Part shown: piece after piece, positions 1 to 6,380 of the stretch | Position numbering within the stretch: position 1 is the stretch's first letter | Layout of the letters: each line of letters opens with the position of its first letter | DNA from: Salinisphaera sp. UBA6602 | GTDB lineage: Bacteria; Pseudomonadota; Gammaproteobacteria; Nevskiales; Salinisphaeraceae | Length of the DNA: 7,956 nt | Direction of reading: 5' to 3' | Assembly: GCA_002433465.1 (NCBI GenBank) | Contig: DJIE01000121.1 | Coordinates: 2,215-10,170, forward strand | Made by a program: the position numbers and the translations under genes | Notes under the pieces: model-generated | Databases searched by the model: none | What the model saw: the letters and a program-made list of their open reading frames with translations, nothing else | What the model was told of the DNA's origin: nothing

Positions 1-560
1 CCCACGACCCAGAACCGGATTTCGTCGGCGGTACGTTCGTCGAACAACAGCACCAGCGAGGTCAGCGCATAGAGCAGGCCGGAAAGCACCGCCCCCGCGA
101 GCACCAGGCGCACCGGATCGTCGCCGGCGCCGCGCACGCGCGAGGCCGCGAGTACGGCCAGACAGCCGGCCAGCGCACCGAGCTGGGCCACCGGTACGCG
201 CAGGGTGGCTGCATCCGCGCCAAGCGCGATGGCGATGGCCACCGCGAAGGTGGCGCCGCCGCTGACCCCCAGCAGGCCGGGCTCGGCCAGCGGGTTGCGG
301 GTGACCGCCTGCAGCAACGCCCCGGCCACCGCCAGTGCGGCGCCTACCAGAACCCCGATCACGGTACGCGGTGCGCGCAGCGATTCGATTGCGAACCAGG
401 CGTTGTCGTCGGCGACGCGTCCGCTGAGCGTGCGCATGAGCGTATCCAGGGACGCGACCGGGCCCACGGCACCGGCGCCGAACAGCAGGCTGGCGGCGCA
501 TACGATCAGCGCAACGCCGGTCAGCACTGCGAGCCACAGGCCGACGCGGCGCTGCGGCAT
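1..560 (-). CDS. FecCD-family iron-siderophore ABC transporter permease (partial, N-terminal 186 residues)
   Basis: This is the inner-membrane permease of a siderophore (or related chelate) importer. It would take substrate from the periplasmic binding protein encoded just upstream and move it into the cytoplasm using an ATPase that is not in the window. The gene runs off the left edge, so about 186 residues of a usual 330-350 are present. A first hydrophobic helix lies near residues 7-29. The FecCD hallmark, GALLQAVTRNPLAEPGLLGV followed by SGG, lies near residues 80-102, and more hydrophobic helices follow. The reading frame is open throughout. The start is uncertain: ATG at 560 lies 26 bases past the stop of the binding-protein gene and has no clear Shine-Dalgarno, while a TTG at 590 in the same frame overlaps that stop (TTGA). 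Either way translational coupling is likely. The substrate is inferred from the linked CirA-type receptor; vitamin B12 or haem cannot be excluded. Confidence 0.9.
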   Translation of the reverse strand, partial: MPQRRVGLWLAVLTGVALIVCAASLLFGAGAVGPVASLDTLMRTLSGRVADDNAWFAIESLRAPRTVIGVLVGAALAVAGALLQAVTRNPLAEPGLLGVSGGATFAVAIAIALGADAATLRVPVAQLGALAGCLAVLAASRVRGAGDDPVRLVLAGAVLSGLLYALTSLVLLFDERTADEIRFWVV

Positions 561-586
561 GGCGCCAGCAGTGCGGGGCCGCTCGC

Positions 587-1522
587 TCAAGGCCGGGCGG
601 CGATACCCAGCGCGCGGGCGATGTCGTCGAGAATCGCGTCAGCGGCCAGCGGGCCGGAAGCGCTGGTCCAGAGCTGGCCGTCGACGGGTACGACATGATC
701 GCGCTGCACTACGCTCAGGCGTTCGAAGGCCGGCGAGGTGCGGGCCTTGGCCAGCGCGGATTCACCGTCGTCGTTGAGGGTGGCCAGAAACAGCCAGTCG
801 CTGTCGATACGGTCCAGGTTTTCCAGGCTGAGCGGATCGCTATGCGGGCGATCATCGGCGATGTCGTCATGGTCGGCCGTCTCGAAACCGGCCGCGGCCA
901 GCACCCGGCCGCCGAATATTTTCGACGACATGACCAGCGGGCCCTGCGGCATCCAGCGCGCCAGCGTGGCCTCGGTATCGGCCGGTACCTGCGCGCTGAT
1001 CTGCTCGGCGCGTTTGTCGAAGGCCGCGATGAGTTGTGCGGCCTTGTCTTCGCGGTCGAGCGCGCGTGCGAACAGCCGGGTTTCGTTCTGCCATGCATCG
1101 GGGCCGAAGGCGGCGTTCTTTGGCACCACGGTCGGCGCGATCTTCGACAGCAGCCGGTACTGCGGTTCGGACAGGTTTGAAGACGCCAGGATCACGTCCG
1201 GACGCTGGGCGACCACGGCTTCGATATTGCTCTCGCGCGCGGTGCCGACGATCGCGATACCCGGCACGCGCGCCTGCGTGTAGTTGGCCACGCTGTTGCC
1301 GCCACGCGTAGCCACGGCCGCGACCGGTTTCGTACCCAGGGCCACAGCGGCATCGAGCGCGCCTTCATACAGGGTCACGACACGCTCGGGGCTGCCGTCG
1401 ATCTCGACCTTGCCATAGGCGGTATCGAGCGCGCGCGCGGCCTGTGCCGGGCAGGCAAAAACGGCCAGAACGAGCATTGCGATGACGCCGAGCGCGCTGC
1501 GCCGGCCATTGAAAAACGACAT
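587..1522 (-). CDS. Periplasmic siderophore-binding protein (FecB/BtuF-like, ABC importer)
   Basis: This 311-residue protein is a periplasmic binding protein of the iron-chelate/B12 class (Peripla_BP_2 fold: two lobes joined by a long helix). It should catch ferric siderophore delivered through the TonB receptor and hand it to the permease. A signal peptide is clear: basic FNGRR, a hydrophobic stretch near residues 10-23, and a likely cut after PAQA (residue 28). The cysteine at 24 is not in a good lipobox because Phe precedes Ala, so a soluble protein is more likely than a lipoprotein. The mature part opens with the typical PERVVTLYEGALDAAVALG lobe-1 segment, continues with QRPDVILAS, and ends with the family-typical SGPLAADAILDDI. 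The ATG at 1522 is chosen over a GTG at 1546 because GGAG (1531-1534) lies eight bases before it and the signal peptide then starts properly. It is second in the operon; the permease gene follows within 26 bases. Confidence 0.9.
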   Translation of the reverse strand: MSFFNGRRSALGVIAMLVLAVFACPAQAARALDTAYGKVEIDGSPERVVTLYEGALDAAVALGTKPVAAVATRGGNSVANYTQARVPGIAIVGTARESNIEAVVAQRPDVILASSNLSEPQYRLLSKIAPTVVPKNAAFGPDAWQNETRLFARALDREDKAAQLIAAFDKRAEQISAQVPADTEATLARWMPQGPLVMSSKIFGGRVLAAAGFETADHDDIADDRPHSDPLSLENLDRIDSDWLFLATLNDDGESALAKARTSPAFERLSVVQRDHVVPVDGQLWTSASGPLAADAILDDIARALGIAARP

Positions 1523-1530
1523 GGGTGAAG

Positions 1531-1534
1531 CTCC
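1531..1534 (-). promoter_or_regulatory. Shine-Dalgarno (GGAG) that fixes the binding-protein start
   Basis: On the minus strand this reads GGAG, eight bases before ATG 1522. It supports that ATG over the in-frame GTG at 1546, which would put eight extra residues ahead of the signal peptide. Confidence 0.75.
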
Positions 1535-1542
1535 GTGATGGC

Positions 1543-1566
1543 GCACGGTCGGGATCGCGACCGTGC
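1543..1566. other. Hairpin upstream of the binding-protein gene
   Basis: GCACGGTC (1543-1550) pairs perfectly with GACCGTGC (1559-1566) across an eight-base loop. It sits just upstream of the Shine-Dalgarno of the binding-protein gene in the operon transcript. No T-run follows on either strand, so it is not a standard terminator. It may be an mRNA stability or processing element. Confidence 0.5.
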
Positions 1567-1575
1567 AGGATAATG

Positions 1576-1606
1576 CGCGCCGCCGCCTGGAGCCAGCGGC
1601 GGCGCG
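1576..1606. other. Very GC-rich hairpin after the receptor gene
   Basis: CGCGCCGCCGC (1576-1586) pairs over 11 bases with GCGGCGGCGCG (1596-1606), leaving a nine-base loop. It lies 35 bases past the receptor stop. There is no U-run on the minus strand, so it is not a canonical intrinsic terminator. Its position fits an attenuating or 3'-end-protecting stem that would let the receptor be made in excess over the ABC transporter parts, which is an inference. Confidence 0.5.
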
Positions 1607-1640
1607 TGCGAAAGGTTTGCCGGAGGGCGTGGGTCGGCGT

Positions 1641-3602
1641 TCAGAACTCGACGTTCATGCCCAGCCAGTAGCGGCGCCCGTCCTCGACGAAGCCGTATTC
1701 TTCGTAGTTAACGTCCTCGTCGAACAGGTTGTAGACGCCGAGGTTGAGCGTGGTGGCATCGGTCAGGGCATAGCCCATGCCGGCGTCCACGAACGTGTAG
1801 GACGGTGCGATCAGAGCGCTCTGCGAAGGCCCGGTGGTGGGCTGGCTCTCTTCGCCGCGATAGGTCAGGCGCGCCCAGGAGGCGATGTTCTGCGTGGCCT
1901 GCCAGTTGGCCGAGGCGCTGAACAGATGCTTGGGCAGCTGGGTGAGCGGTTCGCCTTCGTATTCGCCGGATTTTTGTTCGGAATCGGTATAGGTATAGCT
2001 CACGGATACGTCCACGGTGGTGCTCACCGGGGCCGACAGGGCAACTTCCACGCCCTGGGTGATCGCTTCGTCGACGTTGATGCGATAGGTGGGGTCGGAG
2101 CCGAACTGGTTGGCGCCGTCGCTACAGATATCGATCGGGCAGGCCACGCGGGTGATCTTGTCGTCGAAGTCGTTGTGGAACAGCGTCAGGCTGGCGTTGG
2201 CGCCCCAGTCGCTGGCATAGAGCAGGGCGATCTCCTTGTTGACCGAGGTTTCCGGTTCCAGGTCGGGGTTGCCGTAGATATTGCCGCCGCGGCTGACCTG
2301 GCCAAAGTCGGGCGTGATCTCGCGCAGATCCGGGGCCCGGAAGCCGGTCGACACGCCGCCCTTGAGGGTCCAGTTGCGGGTAGGGTTCCATACGCCGTAC
2401 AGACGCGGGCTGAGGTGCGAATCGAAGTTCTCGTCGTGGTCCAGGCGCAGCCCGCCGGTGAGCGCGAAGGTGTCGGTGAGCATCCACTCGTCCTCGGCGA
2501 ACACCGCCCAGATGTCTTTTTCGACATCGGTGAGATCGGAGATCTGGTTGGTGGTGTCGTCGGCCAGTTCCTGGCGTTCCGCGCTGGCGCCGAGGGTCAC
2601 GACGTGCATGCCCAGGGGCACGACCACGCTGGTCTTGGCCACCGTGTTGGTGATTTCGATTTCGCGGCTCGAGTTTTCTGCCCGCTCGCGCTGGATATAG
2701 GAATCGGTGGTGCCGAAGTCCCAGCGGCCCTGGTGGGTCAGGGCGTAATGTTCGCGCGAATAGCGGTTGAAGGAATCGGTACAACCACCGCGACAGCCCG
2801 TCACCCGGCCGGAGCGGCCGACGTTCTGTTCGCGTGTCTGTTCCTCGGCGCCGGCTTCTAGGGTGAAGTCCTGGTTGTCGGTGGGCGTGAACGCCAGGCG
2901 TGCGGTGAGGTTGCGCAGGTCCTTGCCTTCATAGCCGTCGATGATTTCGTCTTCGGCGCGACGGCTGACCTTGCCGTAGAGCTGCAGGCCCAGCAGGTCC
3001 TGCTTGAGCGGGCCGCCGACATAGAAATTCGCGCTCTGACGGTTACCGGAGTCGCCGTCTTCCTGGATAATGGCGTCGGCCTGTACGGCGCCGCCCCAGT
3101 CCTCGGGCACCTTGCGGGTGATGATATTGATCACGCCGCCGATGGCGTCGGAGCCGTAGAGCGTGGACATCGGCCCGCGGATGACCTCGATCCGGTCGAT
3201 GGCCTGCAGCGGCGGCAGAAAATCCTGCTCGAAGCCGGCGCTGCCGTTCGGGCGGGTTTCGCGGGTGTTCTGGCGCTTGCCGTCGACGAGGATCAGCGTA
3301 TAGGCGCTGGGCATGCCGCGGATGCTGATATCGCGGCCGTTATCGCCCGCGCCGCCGCCGGTGACGATCACGCCGGGTACGTCCTGCAGCGCATCGGTGA
3401 CGTTGCGGTAGTAGCGTTTTTCGATCTTTTCCTGATCGATCACGCTGATCGAGGCCGGCGCGTCTTCAATCTGCTGTTCATGGCCGGAGGCGGTCACCAC
3501 GACCTCGCCGAGCGACATCGCCTCCTGGGCGTTCGCGCCCGTACTGCTTCCCACAACAATCGCGACGCACAGCCCTACCCGGGCACGCTGAATACCGGTC
3601 AT
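1641..3602 (-). CDS. TonB-dependent siderophore receptor, CirA/FepA subfamily
   Basis: This 653-residue outer-membrane receptor imports ferric catecholate-type siderophores using energy from TonB-ExbBD. A signal peptide ends near ANA (residue 25). The TonB box EVVVTAS lies at 33-39, and the plug domain runs from about 47 to 165. The plug contains DAPASISVI, SIRG, YTLILVDGKRQNTRETRP, IDRIEVIRGPMSTLYGSDAI and GGVINIITRK. The remainder is a 22-strand-type barrel with aromatic strand ends, GRWDFGTTDSY, FAEDEWMLTD and a final DGRRYWLGMNVEF that ends in Phe, as outer-membrane barrels do. These segments closely follow what I recall of E. coli CirA (663 residues), so the length is normal. Two short-spaced cysteine pairs (CRGGC and CPIDIC) probably form loop disulfides. 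The ATG at 3602 is preceded by GGGGGA. It is the first gene of the uptake operon and lies downstream of a Fur-box-like palindrome. The exact siderophore cannot be read from sequence. Confidence 0.93.
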   Translation of the reverse strand: MTGIQRARVGLCVAIVVGSSTGANAQEAMSLGEVVVTASGHEQQIEDAPASISVIDQEKIEKRYYRNVTDALQDVPGVIVTGGGAGDNGRDISIRGMPSAYTLILVDGKRQNTRETRPNGSAGFEQDFLPPLQAIDRIEVIRGPMSTLYGSDAIGGVINIITRKVPEDWGGAVQADAIIQEDGDSGNRQSANFYVGGPLKQDLLGLQLYGKVSRRAEDEIIDGYEGKDLRNLTARLAFTPTDNQDFTLEAGAEEQTREQNVGRSGRVTGCRGGCTDSFNRYSREHYALTHQGRWDFGTTDSYIQRERAENSSREIEITNTVAKTSVVVPLGMHVVTLGASAERQELADDTTNQISDLTDVEKDIWAVFAEDEWMLTDTFALTGGLRLDHDENFDSHLSPRLYGVWNPTRNWTLKGGVSTGFRAPDLREITPDFGQVSRGGNIYGNPDLEPETSVNKEIALLYASDWGANASLTLFHNDFDDKITRVACPIDICSDGANQFGSDPTYRINVDEAITQGVEVALSAPVSTTVDVSVSYTYTDSEQKSGEYEGEPLTQLPKHLFSASANWQATQNIASWARLTYRGEESQPTTGPSQSALIAPSYTFVDAGMGYALTDATTLNLGVYNLFDEDVNYEEYGFVEDGRRYWLGMNVEF

Positions 3603-3624
3603 TGATCCCCCAAGGAATTCATTA

Positions 3625-3643
3625 AATACGAATCATTCTTATT
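3625..3643. promoter_or_regulatory. Fur-box-like operator in the divergent intergenic region
   Basis: AATACGAATCATTCTTATT is a 19-bp inverted repeat centred at base 3634. Eight of the nine base pairs are symmetric; the exception is C3629/T3639. It resembles the ATGAGAATnATTCTCAT style of Fur box common before TonB-receptor genes and is AT-rich against a GC-rich background. It lies 23-41 bases upstream of the receptor ATG and covers the -35 zone of the rightward promoter. Fur with Fe(II) could therefore repress both directions. The palindrome is seen directly; Fur as the binding protein is inferred from family knowledge and context. Confidence 0.7.
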
Positions 3644-3650
3644 AAGATTG

Positions 3651-3659
3651 TGCTATAAA
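3651..3659 (+). promoter_or_regulatory. Extended -10 promoter for the LysR regulator
   Basis: TGCTATAAA fits an extended -10 (TGn plus TATAAT-like). The -35 zone 16-18 bases upstream is poor and lies inside the Fur-like palindrome, which is typical of promoters relying on an extended -10. The predicted transcript start near 3666 leaves a leader of about 80 bases before ATG 3748. It would be too close to use the upstream ATG at 3670. Confidence 0.45.
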
Positions 3660-3686
3660 GCGGATTGCAATGGATCGAACGCCTGA

Positions 3687-3701
3687 TTGCGTTTACAGCA
3701 A
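3687..3701. promoter_or_regulatory. Candidate LysR-type operator (TTGC-N7-GCAA)
   Basis: TTGC (3687-3690) and GCAA (3698-3701) form an interrupted palindrome containing the T-N11-A core known for LysR-type regulators. The word GATTGC occurs here (3685) and 22 bases upstream (3663), where it is part of the perfect palindrome ATTGCAAT (3664-3671). Paired sites about two helical turns apart suit a LysR tetramer. The owner is presumably the adjacent regulator, by inference. Confidence 0.4.
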
Positions 3702-3747
3702 CACGACCTCCGAGCCCGCAGGGTTCGGCCACAAGCAAGGCACGGAG

Positions 3748-4665
3748 ATGCATCAACTCAACGAGCTGGCGGCCTTCGTTGCCGTGGTCGACAGCGCCAG
3801 CCTCACCGCCACGGCACGCCGTATGTCGTTGTCCAAGTCCACCCTGAGCCGGCGTCTGGCACGGCTGGAGGCCCGGGTGGGCCAGCCGCTGCTGCGCCGG
3901 CGTGCGAACGGGCTCGAGCCCACCGATGCGGGCTGGGTCTTTGCCGGCTACTGTCGGGACATGCTCGATATCGATCGGGAAAGCCGCTATGCGCTGGAGC
4001 AGCTCAGCGAACGGGTGGCCGGCAAGCTGACCGTACACGCGCATCCGCTGTTCATGCGCGGCTGGTTCATGCACAACGTGGAGGCGTTTCTCCAGCGCTT
4101 TGCCGAGATCGAGCTCAACCTGCTCACGCTGACCCAGCCACCCGGCAACGGCTCGGGCGTGTCGTTGTGTCTGTGGCCGGGTGAACTCGCCGACTGCGGC
4201 CTGCGCTGCGAAGTCGTGGGCCAGCTCAGCCGCGGCATCTATGCGCATCCGGACTACCTGGCTGCGCACGGCACGCCGTCGCATCCGCGCGAGCTGGCCG
4301 ATCACCGCTGGGTGGATATGCTCGGCGATCGGGGTACGCCGCTGGAGCTGCACAACGACCGCCAGGGCATGGTCTATCGGCTGGCGCCGGTTCGTGCACG
4401 GGTGAGAACCGATCAGCTGGTATTGCAGGCCGATGCGATTGCCCGTGGTCAGGGGCTGGGGATCATGCCGGACTGGGCCGCCGCCAAGCGTTCCCAGGCG
4501 CACCCGGGCACGCTCAGTCGTTGTCTGGCCGACTGGTCGGTCACGCCGCTTCCAGTGACGCTGGCCTATCCCTACGGCCGGCTGCCGCGGCGCACGGTCT
4601 GTCTGCTGGACTACCTGCGCGAGGCCATCCCGCAGGCATGGCGCGCCCAGACGGCCGCTGCCTGA
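3748..4665 (+). CDS. LysR-family transcriptional regulator
   Basis: This 305-residue protein has the usual LysR-family length. The N-terminal winged helix-turn-helix covers about residues 1-60: LNELAAFVAVVDSASLTATA, then the recognition-helix region SKSTLSRRLARLEARVGQPL, then LEPTDAG. The rest is a substrate-binding-like effector domain; SRGIYAHPDYLAAHGTPSHP and the late GQGLGIMPDW are familiar landmarks. Where many relatives have an acidic D-x-A-x-R-x-G strand, this protein has VSLCLWPG, and three cysteines (141, 150, 154) lie close together, so its effector pocket may be unusual. ATG 3748 is preferred because it starts exactly at the helix-turn-helix; AAGG lies seven bases upstream. An in-frame ATG at 3670 would add 26 residues of unlikely sequence and falls almost on the predicted transcript start. 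It is transcribed divergently from the siderophore receptor, which points to control of itself and the uptake operon. The effector is unknown. Confidence 0.9.
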   Translation: MHQLNELAAFVAVVDSASLTATARRMSLSKSTLSRRLARLEARVGQPLLRRRANGLEPTDAGWVFAGYCRDMLDIDRESRYALEQLSERVAGKLTVHAHPLFMRGWFMHNVEAFLQRFAEIELNLLTLTQPPGNGSGVSLCLWPGELADCGLRCEVVGQLSRGIYAHPDYLAAHGTPSHPRELADHRWVDMLGDRGTPLELHNDRQGMVYRLAPVRARVRTDQLVLQADAIARGQGLGIMPDWAAAKRSQAHPGTLSRCLADWSVTPLPVTLAYPYGRLPRRTVCLLDYLREAIPQAWRAQTAAA

Positions 4666-4692
4666 ACCGCCCGGCGGCTCTTGTATTGGCGG

Positions 4693-4720
4693 TTGGTCGG
4701 ACGCAGCTACGTTCTATTGT
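4693..4720 (+). promoter_or_regulatory. Candidate promoter for the glutamate dehydrogenase gene
   Basis: TTGGTC (4693-4698) and TATTGT (4715-4720) are separated by 16 bases, a fair sigma-70-like match. Transcription would start near 4727, only about 12 bases before ATG 4739. This agrees with the missing Shine-Dalgarno there. It was found by eye and other placements are possible. Confidence 0.35.
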
Positions 4721-4738
4721 CCGCAAACGTATTGTCTT

Positions 4739-5995
4739 ATGCCCAGTCTTTTCGACGGTGCGAGCGCGCGTATCGAAGCCGCGCTCGAGCATATCGATAT
4801 CTCCGACGATATCGCCCAGCAGCTGGCCCAGCCGGACACTGCGCTCAAGGTGTCGGTACCGCTGCGCCACGACAACGGCGAAATGAAGCTCTACCCCGGC
4901 TACCGCGTGCGCTATGACACCACGCTGGGCCCGGCCAAGGGCGGGATTCGTTTTCATCCGGACGTGAACGTCGACGAAGTCTCGACCCTGGCGTTCTGGA
5001 TGACCATGAAATGCGCCGTGCTCGGCCTACCCTTCGGCGGCGGCAAGGGCGGCATTTCGATCGATCCCAAAGAGCTATCGCCGGCGGAGATGGAACGGCT
5101 TTCGCGGGCCTATATCGACAAGATCGCCGACTTCATCGGCCCGGATTCCGATATCCCCGCGCCGGACGTGAATACCAAACCGCGTGTGATGGGCTGGATG
5201 ATGGACCAGTACCGCATCATCAACCGGGCCGAGGAACGTGCCGTGATCACCGGCAAGCCGGTGGAAATGGGCGGCTCCGAAGGCCGCACCACGGCTACCG
5301 GCGACGGCGCCTTCCATACGCTTCAAACGATGATGGAGCGCTGGGAGCGCGAAGCCGACGGCACCACCGTGGCTGTGCAGGGCTTTGGCAACGCCGGCCA
5401 GCAGTTCGCACGGTTGTGTGTCGACGCCGGCTACACGGTGGTCGCGGTCAGCGATTCCGGCGGCGCGATCTACGACGAGAACGGTCTGGATATCGATGCC
5501 GTGGCCAAGGCCAAACAGTCCAAGGGATCGGTCACCGATGCCGACGCCGAGCAGATATCCAACGACGATCTGATCGCTCTAAAGGTCGACGTGCTCGCGC
5601 CCGCCGCGCTGGAAAACGTGATCACCGAGGACAATGCCGCCAACGTGCATGCCGGTGTAATCGTCGAGATCGCCAACGGCCCGGTTGCCAGCGAGGCCGA
5701 TGCCACGCTCGTCGAAAACGGCGTGCAGGTGCTGCCCGATATCCTCGCCAACGCCGGCGGCGTGACGGTGAGCTACTTCGAATGGGTCCAGAACCGCCAG
5801 GCCTGGTACTGGGATGCCGATACCGTGGCCGAGCGCCTGAAAACGCGCATGGTCGATGCTACCCAGCGCGTGGCCGACCGCGCCGAGGAGCTGGATATCG
5901 ACTACCGCACCGCCGCCTACGTCATCGCTCTGGAAAAACTGGAAAAGGCGGCCGAGGCCCGCGGCACCAGCGCCTTCTTTCGCGACGGCGCCTAG
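4739..5995 (+). CDS. Glutamate dehydrogenase (Glu/Leu/Phe/Val dehydrogenase family), NAD(P)-dependent
   Basis: This 418-residue enzyme catalyses reversible oxidative deamination of L-glutamate to 2-oxoglutarate and ammonia in the cytoplasm. Its length matches the hexameric 410-450-residue class. The substrate domain has Lys67 (in PAKGGIRFHPDV), Lys91 (TMKCAV) and catalytic Lys103 (LPFGGGKGGI), then Asp143 (SDIPAPDVNT). The spacings 24, 12 and 40 equal those of Lys89, Lys113, Lys125 and Asp165 in the Clostridium symbiosum enzyme. The Rossmann coenzyme domain carries GFGNAG at 215-220, and Asp239 (VAVSDSGG) closes the second strand. An acidic residue there often favours NAD, but the coenzyme cannot be settled by eye. 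LPDILANAGGVTVSYFEWVQ is a conserved late landmark. Leucine, valine or phenylalanine dehydrogenase are usually shorter (about 350-370) and less likely. ATG 4739 has no Shine-Dalgarno, but no better start exists and the N-terminus looks complete. The gene lies 73 bases after the LysR gene; a shared transcript is possible. Confidence 0.93.
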   Translation: MPSLFDGASARIEAALEHIDISDDIAQQLAQPDTALKVSVPLRHDNGEMKLYPGYRVRYDTTLGPAKGGIRFHPDVNVDEVSTLAFWMTMKCAVLGLPFGGGKGGISIDPKELSPAEMERLSRAYIDKIADFIGPDSDIPAPDVNTKPRVMGWMMDQYRIINRAEERAVITGKPVEMGGSEGRTTATGDGAFHTLQTMMERWEREADGTTVAVQGFGNAGQQFARLCVDAGYTVVAVSDSGGAIYDENGLDIDAVAKAKQSKGSVTDADAEQISNDDLIALKVDVLAPAALENVITEDNAANVHAGVIVEIANGPVASEADATLVENGVQVLPDILANAGGVTVSYFEWVQNRQAWYWDADTVAERLKTRMVDATQRVADRAEELDIDYRTAAYVIALEKLEKAAEARGTSAFFRDGA

Positions 5996-6005
5996 GGCGA
6001 GGTAA

Positions 6006-6041
6006 CTCACCCGGCAAAAAGGCACCCCAATGCCGGGTGGG
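6006..6041. terminator. Hairpin after glutamate dehydrogenase, possible terminator without a U-run
   Basis: CACCCGGCA (6008-6016) pairs perfectly with TGCCGGGTG (6031-6039). One G-U and one C-G pair extend the stem to 11 pairs around a 14-base loop. It begins 11 bases after the dehydrogenase stop. No T-run follows on the plus strand, so it could be a Rho-assisted end or a 3' stabilising stem, or part of the larger structured element that continues to 6131. Confidence 0.4.
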
Positions 6042-6051
6042 GACGCTGGCT

Positions 6052-6102
6052 GGGTAGCGCCAAGCGCTGCCTGCGTTCTCCTTGCGCAGGATGGCGCTGC
6101 CC
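6052..6102. repeat. Long imperfect inverted repeat (two-stage hairpin)
   Basis: GGGTAGCGCCA (6052-6062) pairs with TGGCGCTGCCC (6092-6102) over 11 positions with one G-U. Inside it CCTGCG (6070-6075) pairs with CGCAGG (6085-6090) around a nine-base loop. The asymmetric interior has seven unpaired bases on the left side and one on the right. It lies next to the 6006-6041 hairpin. The build is like a dispersed intergenic repeat or a structured RNA; no U-run follows. Confidence 0.55.
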
Positions 6103-6380
6103 CAAGCTGGGCCGCGTATTCGACGTTAGGGTTATGTGCGCGCGTTCCGTGTTGCCTGGCCCGGCTGGCAAGGGCTGTGCAAGCGACTGACTGATCAGCG
6201 TATTTTCATCTCTTTCGCTGCAGCGACGCACGTCCGCTGTGGCCCGGTTTTATGCACGTACGGTCGAGGCACTTGACGCACGCCACGGTACGGTGAATTA
6301 CTGGCGTACGCCGGTGAAATGACGTTTCGATTTTGTCGCGCCGGACGTAATAGAACCAGAATAAACCTAAAAATAAACAC

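Noticed and set aside
1450..1510. Lipoprotein signal in the binding protein (Cys24)
   Set aside because: The residues before the cysteine (V-F-A) do not make a proper lipobox, and a normal cleavage site (PAQA) follows four residues later.
1563..2861. Long plus-strand open frame (432 codons) opposite the receptor gene
   Set aside because: It is antisense to a well-supported receptor, its translation is Gly/Val/Ala-rich with no recognisable domain, and there is no ribosome-binding site. GC-rich genes commonly leave such open antisense frames.
3670..3747. 26-residue N-terminal extension of the LysR protein from ATG 3670
   Set aside because: The extra residues precede the point where LysR helix-turn-helix domains normally start, no Shine-Dalgarno is present, and the extended -10 predicts transcription starting almost on this ATG.
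3622..4503. Minus-strand open frame (293 codons) across the LysR gene and intergenic region
   Set aside because: It is a shadow of the LysR coding frame and would run through the Fur-like box and promoter; there is no recognisable domain.
6003..6131. Integron attC site (TAAC ... GTTAGGG, about 120 bases)
   Set aside because: The left box AGGTAAC does not match RYYYAAC and the inner L boxes do not pair convincingly; there is no integrase or cassette-like gene nearby. It is kept only as a possibility within the structured-element finding.
6007..6231. Short minus-strand frame of 74 codons in the non-coding stretch
   Set aside because: The Arg/Pro/Gln-rich translation reads through the two hairpins, and there is no ribosome-binding site; the DNA structure explains it better than a protein.
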